This document shows, one piece after another, positions 55,100-62,894 of a stretch of 64,000 nucleotides of DNA (the first letter of the stretch is position 1; every line of letters begins with the position of its first letter). Under the pieces are notes generated by a model, which saw nothing but the letters and a program-made list of their open reading frames with translations, had not been told where the DNA came from and ran no database searches. Made by a program: the position numbers and the translations under genes. Origin of the DNA: Rivularia sp. PCC 7116 (GTDB lineage Bacteria > Cyanobacteriota > Cyanobacteriia > Cyanobacteriales > Nostocaceae); contig NC_019678.1 of the NCBI RefSeq assembly GCF_000316665.1, forward strand, positions 5,704,001 through 5,768,000. The letters run 5' to 3'.

Positions 55100-56188
55100 A
55101 TGGATACCGAATACATCGCTTATGAGAAGATACCGGAAAATCCCAATCAATGGAATTTAACGGAGTCAGATTACCGAATTTTTAAGAAAAGTGATTGGGT
55201 GGTAACAGAGAAGATTCACGGTGCTAATTTTGGGATTGTGACGGATGGTTTGGAGGTTAGATTTGCCAAAAGAAAGCAATTCCTTGATTCAAAAGACAAT
55301 TTTTTTGGCTATCAGTTATTACAAGATAAATTAATTCTACAAGCAAAAGAAATATTTAAAATTCTGCAAGTCGAAAGAATAAACTTAAACAAAGTATTTA
55401 TTTACGGCGAATTATTTGGAGGAGAGTATCCACATCCAGAAGTAACTCCTGTTTGTGGAGTACAAGCAATACAAACGGGAGTATATTATTCTCCAAATAT
55501 AGAATATTGTGCTTTTGATATTGGCATTGTAGAAAATACAAGAAATAATCACAAAATTTACCTGGATTATGATATTGCGCTGCAACTATTTGCAAAAGTA
55601 GGAATGATGGCTGCAAAGCCTTTGTTTATAGGAAAATATGAAGAAGCTGCGGCATACAATATTGAATTTGAATCTACAATTCCGGCGATTCTAAATTTAC
55701 CGCAGCTACAGCAAAGTAATAAGGCGGAAGGGATTGTAATTAAGCCAGTTAAATCATTTTATATAGAAACTCGTAAAGGTAGAATTCGTCCAATTATTAA
55801 ATATAAAATCCCGGAATTCGCGGAAGATAGTCGCTATCATCAGGCACAAAAGTGGAATTATCAAAAGACTTTAAATCAAAATCAAAATCAACATCAAGAA
55901 TTAAGCTTTGAAGATGAATTATGTCAGGAAATGCTGGCTTTGGTGACTGCAACAAGGTTAGATAATGTCATTTCCAAATTAGGAAGAATCACAAATCAAG
56001 ATATAGATAAAATTCCGCAGCTAGTTGATTTATTGCAAAAAGACGTTTTAGAAAGCTTTTACGAAGAATATGAAAGTATTTTTAAGGATTTATCTGTGGA
56101 AAATCAAAAAAATATGATGGTCGAGTTACATAGAGCGTCGCTAAAGTTACTGAATGGCTATTTGATGTCATTGAAAAATGGTTTGTAG
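55100..56188 (+). CDS. Rnl2-type RNA ligase
   Basis: The 362-residue protein shows nucleotidyltransferase motifs: motif I EKIHGANFGI with Lys38 for AMP transfer, Ia-like VRFAKRKQFLDS, motif III YGELFGGEY, IIIa-like EYCAFDIGI, motif IV KAEGIVIKP and motif V RPIIKYK. Rnl2 enzymes seal nicks or repair breaks in RNA, as in T4 Rnl2 and trypanosome editing ligases. A C-terminal helical domain (residues 270-362) is typical. It has no polynucleotide kinase or other RNA-repair partner next to it. Its cellular RNA target is unknown. Confidence 0.88.
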   Translation: MDTEYIAYEKIPENPNQWNLTESDYRIFKKSDWVVTEKIHGANFGIVTDGLEVRFAKRKQFLDSKDNFFGYQLLQDKLILQAKEIFKILQVERINLNKVFIYGELFGGEYPHPEVTPVCGVQAIQTGVYYSPNIEYCAFDIGIVENTRNNHKIYLDYDIALQLFAKVGMMAAKPLFIGKYEEAAAYNIEFESTIPAILNLPQLQQSNKAEGIVIKPVKSFYIETRKGRIRPIIKYKIPEFAEDSRYHQAQKWNYQKTLNQNQNQHQELSFEDELCQEMLALVTATRLDNVISKLGRITNQDIDKIPQLVDLLQKDVLESFYEEYESIFKDLSVENQKNMMVELHRASLKLLNGYLMSLKNGL

Positions 56189-56241
56189 TTGCGCTTTAGT
56201 GCCAAAAATAATTGGCGCTAAAGCGCAACTACGAACCGATA

Positions 56242-57696
56242 TTACCCATCTTTCCAAGTACCGTGAAAACCGGGAGGAATCACGCTGGGTAAACTCAATT
56301 TACAAACGGGTGATTCATTTAATCTATCCGCATCAAATATCCACAATTCGCTACTGTCTAAATTACCATCGTAGACAACCGTTAAAATAAACCCACGAGC
56401 GTAAATGGGTTCGGAAGGATAAAGATTTTCGTCAAAGTTTGCTTCGGTAATAGTATCAGTTTGATTGTCAAAGCGAGCAATACTATTTAATATCTCCTTA
56501 CTAATATCCGTACCTTCCTTTACTGTAGAAAGATAAGTATATCTAGAAGATTTTCCGACATTTTTCTGCGGTACGATAGGAAATTCGCAATGTCTATCGA
56601 ATAATGTTTCTACATTGCTAACTTTAGCAGTCTGCGGATTTAAACTAACTCGCGATAACTTACTTTTTGAAGCAGTATAAGTCTCACCAGTGGGAACTTC
56701 TTTAAGAAATTGATTGGTTTGAAAATCGTCATAGCTAGCAATATCAACAACTACAGTACCATTATCGTCAATATAGCCATTAGAAAAATGCCATTGAAAC
56801 CAAGGCTCAGTCTCGCTACGACTGACAATATTTAAAGTTTCTCTGTTAATAACTATAATTTGAGTACCTTTGCTTGGCTGCCATTCCAAAGAATCGCTAA
56901 AGCAACTCAATCCCATTGCTGGCATTAATAAATTTAACCGCACTGGGGAAATAAAAAATATCAAATACTCTCCAGCTAAAACAAAATCGTGCAGTAAAGG
57001 TACACCATCTAATTGATGTGCAGCTTTCTTAATAATTCTTCCCGTAGCATCGCTTTTATAAATATTAAGTGTTGCGGTTAATCCAACAGAAATACCAAAA
57101 TTAAAAATTTCTCCTGTTTGATAATCAATCTTTGGATGTGCGGAATAAGCCAACCCATCATCCAAACCCCCTAAATCATCTTTTCCTAAAGTATCAAGGT
57201 TCTGTAAATCAAGCTTATGTGGGCTATCGCCTTCCCATAAAGCCAAAAGTTTATCCGGCAAAGCCAAAACCGAAGTATTTGCAGCATTTTTTATTGGCTT
57301 AAACCACTGATTCCAAACTGCACCCGGTGCTGTCATCCCATAATTACCGTAAAGCAATTTTCCTGCACTAGCTTCTTCCTTAAATCCCTCAGTTTTTACG
57401 TAACGGTAAACCGCTGAAGCATTTCCATTACCCCCCTTAGTCCCCCCTTGTAAAGGGGGGAGACTTGAGTTTGAATTAAAATGAACGGCAAGAATTGCAC
57501 CATCTCCATCAAACCAGTGCCCTACAGGAATACCACCACGCTCAAATCTTCCCGGCCCGTTGCGATAAAGAGTACCATTTAAACTTGCGGGTATTTCACC
57601 TTCAATTATTGAAAGTGGCGTTAAAGGAAATTCTGTCGCGGGCTTTTGAAAAGCTTTACCCCAAGCTTTTTTTGAGGATTTTTGAACTGTTTGCAT
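56242..57696 (-). CDS. Carotenoid oxygenase (RPE65/CCD family) with in-frame repeat insertion
   Basis: The 484-residue protein has the seven-bladed-propeller family landmarks: LNGTLYRNGPGRFERGG, HWFDGDGAI, HPKIDYQTGE, PLLHDFVLAGEYLIFF, FQWHFSNGY and the C-terminal FHGTWKD; the four iron-binding His can be placed in the HPKID, HDFV, HFSN and FHGTW segments. It would cleave carotenoids or apocarotenoids with O2. Residues about 75-93 (SSLPPLQGGTKGGNGN) are encoded by a dispersed C-rich/G-rich repeat (57431-57466) inserted in frame in a surface loop. The core is intact. Confidence 0.92.
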   Translation of the reverse strand: MQTVQKSSKKAWGKAFQKPATEFPLTPLSIIEGEIPASLNGTLYRNGPGRFERGGIPVGHWFDGDGAILAVHFNSNSSLPPLQGGTKGGNGNASAVYRYVKTEGFKEEASAGKLLYGNYGMTAPGAVWNQWFKPIKNAANTSVLALPDKLLALWEGDSPHKLDLQNLDTLGKDDLGGLDDGLAYSAHPKIDYQTGEIFNFGISVGLTATLNIYKSDATGRIIKKAAHQLDGVPLLHDFVLAGEYLIFFISPVRLNLLMPAMGLSCFSDSLEWQPSKGTQIIVINRETLNIVSRSETEPWFQWHFSNGYIDDNGTVVVDIASYDDFQTNQFLKEVPTGETYTASKSKLSRVSLNPQTAKVSNVETLFDRHCEFPIVPQKNVGKSSRYTYLSTVKEGTDISKEILNSIARFDNQTDTITEANFDENLYPSEPIYARGFILTVVYDGNLDSSELWIFDADRLNESPVCKLSLPSVIPPGFHGTWKDG

Positions 57697-58260
57697 TGTA
57701 AAGTAATTTTAAGCAGTTACAACAATTTTAATATTTAACTGTTCTCATTTACATTCTCAAAGCTTCCAAAACTTTTTATTCATTTCCTCTACGCTCTCCG
57801 CGTCTCTGCGGTTGTTTATATCTTATTATTTGAAAATCAAAACGAACTAATATGAGCGTAGATTATTAGTGTTTTTTTATTCATCTCTCTTCCGAAGAAG
57901 AAGCGAGTATTTTACCCTTTTATCAAGACGCTTTGCAAAAAGCTGTTTTATCAGATAATTCAAAATATATACAGACAAAAAAACCTCGGGTCTCAATCCG
58001 AGGTCAATTTAAGAAAACCAAATGTCTACCGTTGTTAAAGATATTGAAAATTTCAAATCTTATTAATTCACATCAAAGCCATATCAACCAGACTTTTGTG
58101 AACTTATGTAAATAATATTAATGAAATCATTACAAAATGTCAATCAGCCTTGACACTGAATTTTTTTGTATATATTGAATAAATTCTCAGTATATTACGG
58201 AGGGGGAAGAGAGGGAAGAAGGGGGAGAAATAAATTCAATCCTCATTACTAAATAGTAAT
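57697..58260. other. Spacer with terminator and dispersed repeats
   Basis: Includes CTCTACGCTCTCCGCGTCTC near 57787 (common cyanobacterial repeat) and a hairpin ACCTCGG (57983-57989) / CCGAGGT (57998-58004) with a T run on the minus strand, a likely terminator of the hydrolase gene. The plus frame at 57933 is not a gene. Confidence 0.55.
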
Positions 58261-58353
58261 TGCTCACTGCTCACTGTTCACTGCTCACTGCTCACTGCTC
58301 ACTGTTCACTGCTCACTGCTCACTGCTCACTGTTCACTGTTCACTGTTCACTG
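58261..58353. repeat. Heptamer tandem repeat TCACTGC/TCACTGT, about 13 units
   Basis: Repeated 7-base units form an STRR that reaches into the 3' end of the hydrolase gene, whose last codons (AGT GAA CAG TGA) come from the repeat. Confidence 0.85.
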
Positions 58354-59987
58354 ACAACTGTGTCTATGACTTTTGCAGCTTCGGGGGGAATTTCTGTAAC
58401 TAAACGAAATGGGAATTCTTCGGTGGAAGCAATTTGAGCGTAATCTGCTGTAAGAAACACTTTATACTCATCAGCTTCTGGAGTCAGTTGAGCAGCAAAG
58501 GCTAAAACAATGGCTTTGACGAATTTACGAATATCCGCAGCTTGTTCCCCAATTACTTCACCACCAGTCAAAGGAGTATTGGGTTTTCCTTCTTGGCTTA
58601 CGGTAGCCCTGGGATCTTTTACGCTCAGATGTGTTGCTCCAACTATACCAACCAACCATTTTGGTGAGGGAATTTTACGGAAACCGATTATCTGCTCGGT
58701 TAAAGCTGGGTTGGTTTTATCGGCAGAACTCGCTAAAACTAAGGTGGGAACTGCTACAGATTTTAATCCTGTTTCACCAAACATCAAAGAGCTTGTGGGA
58801 TTGAGAGCAACTATACTTTTTACTCGTTCGTCACGCAGCTGATAGCTATTTTCTGGTAATTCCTGAGCTATACATTGAAGCCCTTGCCCAAAGCTCAAAA
58901 TCGCTAAATTCCCCTGACAGCGTTTTCTAAGACTTTCTGGTTGCAAACGCGCTCCACCTATTGATAAAGCTGTTCCACCTCCGAAAGAATAACCCACCAC
59001 CATGACTTTATCGGTTGCGAGTTTTCCTTTGAGAGGATTATCAGCTGTTTTATTAATCTTTTCTAATTCATCTATTACAAAACTAATATCTTGAGGACGT
59101 TCTAAAAATTCTTGTGGTTTTAAAAGTCTGGTTTTACCGGCAATTGCAGCATTGGTATTCGCTTCGTTACTACCAGGATGTTCTACTGCTGCAACTACAA
59201 AACCATAAGATGCAAGGTGCAAGGCTAAATAGCGTAATTCATGGCGCACCGAACCCATACCGTGACTAAATATGATAACTGGCTTGTCTGCACTCGCAAT
59301 ATTTGACCAATATATATCAACGGGTAAGTCTCTATTTCTTTTGCGATCGTTCAAATTTAAATTGATTTCTTTAACTTCACCGCTTCCCGGTTGAGTGGCA
59401 TCAAAGGGTAATGAAAGTTCGGGTTCTCTACTCGCTAGCTGAGGTGCGATCGCACTCATAAACTGTTGAGTTTGCCAAAATGCTGTATTTAAATTTTTGA
59501 ATACTCTAAATGCTTGAGATAAATCAATTTCTAAACGTTTGCTTGGATAAGCAGCTATAGAAGAAAGCAAAGAAAATCCATTTGCTTCGCTAGCACCTAA
59601 AATCAAACTTTCTCTAAGGGCTTTTGCTCCCGCATCATCTTCTCTGTATATTACTGTTGCTAAATCTTCTAAAATTGTCGTCCCAATTTGAGTGCTAAGT
59701 AAATTACTCATTGTCGCAACATTAATTGGAACTTTTGTTCTTAATGCTCCCACAATTAAACTGCGCTGTTCTTCAGATAATTTATTAGTGTAAGATTTGA
59801 AACTCTGGGGAAAATCCCCCGTCTTGACTATGTTTTCTAATTCAGCAATTGAGATAGATTCTGCAAACGAACCGTAACGTACTACCACGGTTTCTGCTGC
59901 CTGTAATGGTTTATCTGCCAACTGTCCAATCATTAAAGTACAAAATAAACTTACAAATATCTTCAAACATCTCCCACTATATTTCAT
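58341..59987 (-). CDS. Exported alpha/beta hydrolase with DUF1400 N-terminus
   Basis: The 548-residue protein has a signal peptide (CLKIFVSLFCTLMIGQLAD), a DUF1400 region (about 30-190; VRYGSFAESISIAELENIV, LLSTQIGTTIL), and an alpha/beta hydrolase domain: VIFSHGMGSVRHELRYLALH, VVAAVEHPGSN, nucleophile VVGYSFGGGTALS, Asp in VLASSADKTN and His in VGATHLSVKDP. It resembles dienelactone/PAF-acetylhydrolase-type enzymes. The substrate is unknown; export suggests action in the periplasm or outside. Its stop lies in an STRR. Confidence 0.87.
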   Translation of the reverse strand: MKYSGRCLKIFVSLFCTLMIGQLADKPLQAAETVVVRYGSFAESISIAELENIVKTGDFPQSFKSYTNKLSEEQRSLIVGALRTKVPINVATMSNLLSTQIGTTILEDLATVIYREDDAGAKALRESLILGASEANGFSLLSSIAAYPSKRLEIDLSQAFRVFKNLNTAFWQTQQFMSAIAPQLASREPELSLPFDATQPGSGEVKEINLNLNDRKRNRDLPVDIYWSNIASADKPVIIFSHGMGSVRHELRYLALHLASYGFVVAAVEHPGSNEANTNAAIAGKTRLLKPQEFLERPQDISFVIDELEKINKTADNPLKGKLATDKVMVVGYSFGGGTALSIGGARLQPESLRKRCQGNLAILSFGQGLQCIAQELPENSYQLRDERVKSIVALNPTSSLMFGETGLKSVAVPTLVLASSADKTNPALTEQIIGFRKIPSPKWLVGIVGATHLSVKDPRATVSQEGKPNTPLTGGEVIGEQAADIRKFVKAIVLAFAAQLTPEADEYKVFLTADYAQIASTEEFPFRLVTEIPPEAAKVIDTVVSEQ

Positions 59988-60336
59988 TTATATTTGTACC
60001 CTTCTTGATATTTGCCTACGCAAAAATACTGACACAATACTGAAGTAATATAAGCGCGAGATTTTAGTTTTAGCTTATTAATTCTATGAGTGACAACAAA
60101 ATGAATAGCCTGCATTCCAACAAACAACAATAGAAATAATCTGACAATCTTGTTTCGTACCTATAAACAATGATTCAGGAAAAATTAACATCTTTAAATA
60201 TTGACATTTAAGCAATTGCTTAACTATAATTATTAAGCGATGACTTGAATTTAATTTGAGTAAATTTACGTATTCATTTATGAAGGTAATTTTATAAATG
60301 CTTTACATATAGATGAATTATCAATTTTAAGTTGAC
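59988..60336. other. Divergent promoter region
   Basis: 349 bp between the hydrolase gene and the arsR-type gene. It is AT-rich; imperfect inverted repeats (ATTGACATTTAAGCAATTGC at 60200-60219 includes TTGACA) could hold the ArsR operator, but this cannot be proved by eye. Confidence 0.35.
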
Positions 60337-60657
60337 ATGAGCAGACAATGCGCTAGTGCAGATGTTTTTCAAGTAATAGCAGATCCAACTAGAAGAGCAA
60401 TATTGGATTTATTGCTTACTGGAGAGCAGCCTGTAAAGCAGTTAGCCGAACCCTTCGCGATGAGTTTGCCAGCGATTTCTCAGCACTTACAAATTTTATG
60501 CGAAGCTGGCTTAGTAGAAATGCGTAAATCTGGTCGTCAGAGGTTATATAAGCTCAAGCCAGAACCGTTAAAACAAGTTTCGCTTTGGCTTACTAATTAC
60601 GAACAATTCTGGGAGCAAAAACTTGATGCTCTGGGTAATTATTTGGAGAAAGATTAA
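60337..60657 (+). CDS. ArsR-family transcriptional regulator
   Basis: The 106-residue winged-helix protein has the ArsR core: IADPTRRAILDLLLTGEQPV, the recognition helix in AFAMSLPAISQHLQILCEAG-like order (FAMSLPAISQHLQIL) and the wing VEMRKSGRQRLYKLKP. It lacks the metal-binding ELCVCDL motif, so it belongs to the non-metal ArsR group that is commonly paired with an AHSA1/START gene. The stop codon overlaps the start of the next gene (TAATG). It probably represses its own operon. Confidence 0.92.
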   Translation: MSRQCASADVFQVIADPTRRAILDLLLTGEQPVKQLAEPFAMSLPAISQHLQILCEAGLVEMRKSGRQRLYKLKPEPLKQVSLWLTNYEQFWEQKLDALGNYLEKD

Positions 60658-61160
60658 TGTTTGTAAAGTTAAATAAAGAGGTCTTTTATCCCCACCCTCC
60701 CGAAAAAGTTTGGCAGGTAATAACTAACAGTCGTGCTTTAGCCGCATGGTTAATGGAAAACGACTTTGAGCCGCGAGTCGGGTATAAATTTTGTTTTTAC
60801 AGTCAATCTTTACCGGGAATAGATACGAATATAAGGTGTGAAGTCATTGAAGTTGATGAACCAAAGCGGCTGGTTTATACCTGGCAAGATTGCATGATGA
60901 ATCAACCATCTACAGTTACTTGGACTTTGAAAGCTGTTGAAGGCGGTACGCAATTGCGTTTGCAACATCGAATTAGAGAAACTGCTGTTACTGGTGCAAG
61001 AAATCCAGTTTATTCTCAAATGCAATCTTTATCGAGCAAACCATTCCATAGTTTTATTCTTGAATCTTATTTAAATGGTGGATGGGAAGAAAAACTTTGT
61101 AATCAACTCCCGAAAATATTAAACCAAGGAAGATGGAAGAAGGAAGAGGCAAGAAGTTAA
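60657..61160 (+). CDS. SRPBCC/AHSA1-domain protein
   Basis: The 167-residue protein begins FVKLNKEVFYPHPPEKVWQV, then ALAAWLMENDFEPRVGYKF, EVIEVDEPKRLVYTWQD and TVTWTLKAVEGGTQLRLQHR, the usual AHSA1/START-like pattern of a ligand-binding cavity protein. Its start overlaps the stop of the ArsR gene, showing translational coupling. Such ArsR-AHSA1 pairs are common; the ligand is unknown. The last residues (GRWKKEEARS) look low-complexity. Confidence 0.88.
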   Translation: MFVKLNKEVFYPHPPEKVWQVITNSRALAAWLMENDFEPRVGYKFCFYSQSLPGIDTNIRCEVIEVDEPKRLVYTWQDCMMNQPSTVTWTLKAVEGGTQLRLQHRIRETAVTGARNPVYSQMQSLSSKPFHSFILESYLNGGWEEKLCNQLPKILNQGRWKKEEARS

Positions 61161-61189
61161 ATACTTGAAGGTATATTCAAATAAAATCT

Positions 61190-61831
61190 ATGCTGAAGTT
61201 TTACTACAATCCAATTTCTGTAAATGCTCGTCGAGTTTGGGTAGCTTTGCTCGAAAAGCAAATTCCCTTTGAGCTAATAAGAGTTAACCTTGATGGCGAT
61301 CAGTTTGACGACGATTTCCAAGCAATTAATCCCCTAGGGCGAATTCCTGCGATATTAGATAACGGATTGCGGGTTGTCGAGTCATTGGCAATTTTAGACT
61401 ATCTAGAAGCGAAGTATCCGACTCCATCGCTAATGCCTAGCGAACCTTCTGCAATTGCTATGGTTAGCACGATTAAAACAATTACTGTGGTTGAGCTTCA
61501 GCCTGCGACAATTCCTTTAAGTCGTTCGTTGGTAGGGCTTGAAGTTGAACCTCATAAGCTGGAATTAGCTCAACAGCGAGTAGCAATTATTTTGCAAATG
61601 TTTGAAGAGTTATTAGGAAAACAAACTTACTTTGCAGGAGAAGAATTTACACTCGCAGAAGTTGTAGCCGGAACATTAATTCCTTCCCTACGCTTAGAAA
61701 ACTACCCACATTTAAAAGCTTATACACAAAGACTTGCTAAACGAGACAGTTGGCAGCAGACTGAGGCTCTTCCCGAAACAATTGAAGCAGCTCTTCCCAA
61801 TATTCGAGAGATTTTGCAGCGCCGTTTCTAG
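61190..61831 (+). CDS. Glutathione S-transferase family protein
   Basis: The 213-residue protein has a thioredoxin-like N-terminal domain (LKFYYNPISVNARRVWVALL, NPLGRIPAILDNGLRVVES) and an all-helical C-terminal domain (GKQTYFAGEEFTLAEVVAGT). Ser/Asn near residue 10 suits a cyanobacterial GST (Ser or Tyr type). It would conjugate or reduce small electrophiles with glutathione. It lies 29 bp downstream of the AHSA1-type gene, so probably in the same operon. Confidence 0.9.
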   Translation: MLKFYYNPISVNARRVWVALLEKQIPFELIRVNLDGDQFDDDFQAINPLGRIPAILDNGLRVVESLAILDYLEAKYPTPSLMPSEPSAIAMVSTIKTITVVELQPATIPLSRSLVGLEVEPHKLELAQQRVAIILQMFEELLGKQTYFAGEEFTLAEVVAGTLIPSLRLENYPHLKAYTQRLAKRDSWQQTEALPETIEAALPNIREILQRRF

Positions 61832-61922
61832 CGATCGCCGTATAAACAAATCTATGAATATCTTGTGGAGTAAGCATCTTGCCTGTTCGAGTTTACCAAA
61901 TTTGTCAACTATAAATTTATAA

Positions 61923-62261
61923 ATGTCTCAACAAAATTTCATCGACACCAACAATAAAAAATGGGACAAACTCCCCTCTTTTCCGGCTACAGAAATACTC
62001 TCACTAGCTCAACCTGTTGCGGGAGGTTCAATTCATAAATTACACATGAGCGCCGGTACGGTGATTCCGGTTCATTCTCATCCCTGCGACGAGTATGTTT
62101 ATGTCTTGGAAGGAACTATTGAAACCGCAGGCAGAGAGTGTAACTCTGGAACATTCTGGTTTACTCCTGCTAATACTAAAAACGGCTCCCACATAGCGAT
62201 TACGGATGTAGAAATTCTGACTATTCGTCTGGGTGAAATGGGGAAATTTGAAAAGGATTAA
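61923..62261 (+). CDS. Cupin-domain protein
   Basis: The 112-residue single-domain cupin has motif 1 GTVIPVHSHPCDEYVYVLEGTI shortened here to HSHPCDEYVYVLEG and motif 2 FWFTPANTKNGSHIA, with His residues and one Glu as metal ligands. It resembles ChrR-like or quercetinase-type cupins of small-molecule operons. Ligands and reaction cannot be told. Spacing of 91 bp to the GST gene and 29 bp to the next gene suggests the same operon. Confidence 0.85.
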   Translation: MSQQNFIDTNNKKWDKLPSFPATEILSLAQPVAGGSIHKLHMSAGTVIPVHSHPCDEYVYVLEGTIETAGRECNSGTFWFTPANTKNGSHIAITDVEILTIRLGEMGKFEKD

Positions 62262-62290
62262 TTATAAAGACAGCAAAACAAAAAGTAAAC

Positions 62291-62701
62291 ATGGCGATAA
62301 TTGTGAGTTCAAATCAAGAATTTCTGCAAAATTTATACGATGCCTTTAATAACCGTGAAATTGAAACAATTATCTCGTTTATGCGCCCGGATGTGAAATG
62401 GGCGAACGGAGTGGAAGGCGGTTTTATTTACGGACGCAACGCAGTGCGCGAATACTGGTGCAATCAATTCAAGGATATTCAAGCGGAACTTGAGACGCTA
62501 ACATTCGAGACAGACGAAAATAATCGAAATGTTGTTACCGTTCATCAAGTCATCAAAGATTTACAAGGCAATTTACTTGCGGATACAACAGTTCACCAAA
62601 TCTTTACCATTGAGGATGGTTTGATTAGCCTTTACGAAATTGGCGAAACTGAAACAATCAAAGAAATGATTCAAAAGGCGAGAAACTCCGATCGAAAATA
62701 G
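62291..62701 (+). CDS. SnoaL-like (NTF2-fold) protein
   Basis: The 136-residue protein has NLYDAFNNREIETIISFMRP, DVKWANGVEGGFIYGRNAVR and the strands VHQVIKDLQGNLLADTTVHQ, an NTF2-fold ketosteroid-isomerase-like pattern. It is the last gene of the ArsR-AHSA1-GST-cupin run and the third SnoaL-like gene in the window. Function is inferred only at the fold level. Confidence 0.82.
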   Translation: MAIIVSSNQEFLQNLYDAFNNREIETIISFMRPDVKWANGVEGGFIYGRNAVREYWCNQFKDIQAELETLTFETDENNRNVVTVHQVIKDLQGNLLADTTVHQIFTIEDGLISLYEIGETETIKEMIQKARNSDRK

Positions 62702-62894
62702 TAATGCTTCGATTATCAGTTTTAGCAATCGCGTTTTATCAAATCTAGGATTATTGCGATGATCCACAGCTTCGCTGAGTGCTTCGCTTCGCTCGCAATG
62801 ACGATTTAAAGGGGTTAAAATCGCTGAAACGTGGAGAGTACTTGTGTGTACACTGTATCCTTAATAAGGAGAGGGAGTGAGGGTGAGGTTATGC
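62702..62894. repeat. Spacer with dispersed repeat
   Basis: Contains TTCGCTGAGTGCTTCGCTTC and GCTCGCAATGACGATTTA (62767-62808), the same repeat type as at 46244. No gene. Confidence 0.5.

Noticed and set aside
57933-58115. Plus-strand 60-residue frame
   Set aside because: It spans a terminator hairpin and has no protein-like pattern.
58261-58353. CRISPR array
   Set aside because: The units are 7 bases with no spacers; it is a simple STRR, as is 44993-45041.
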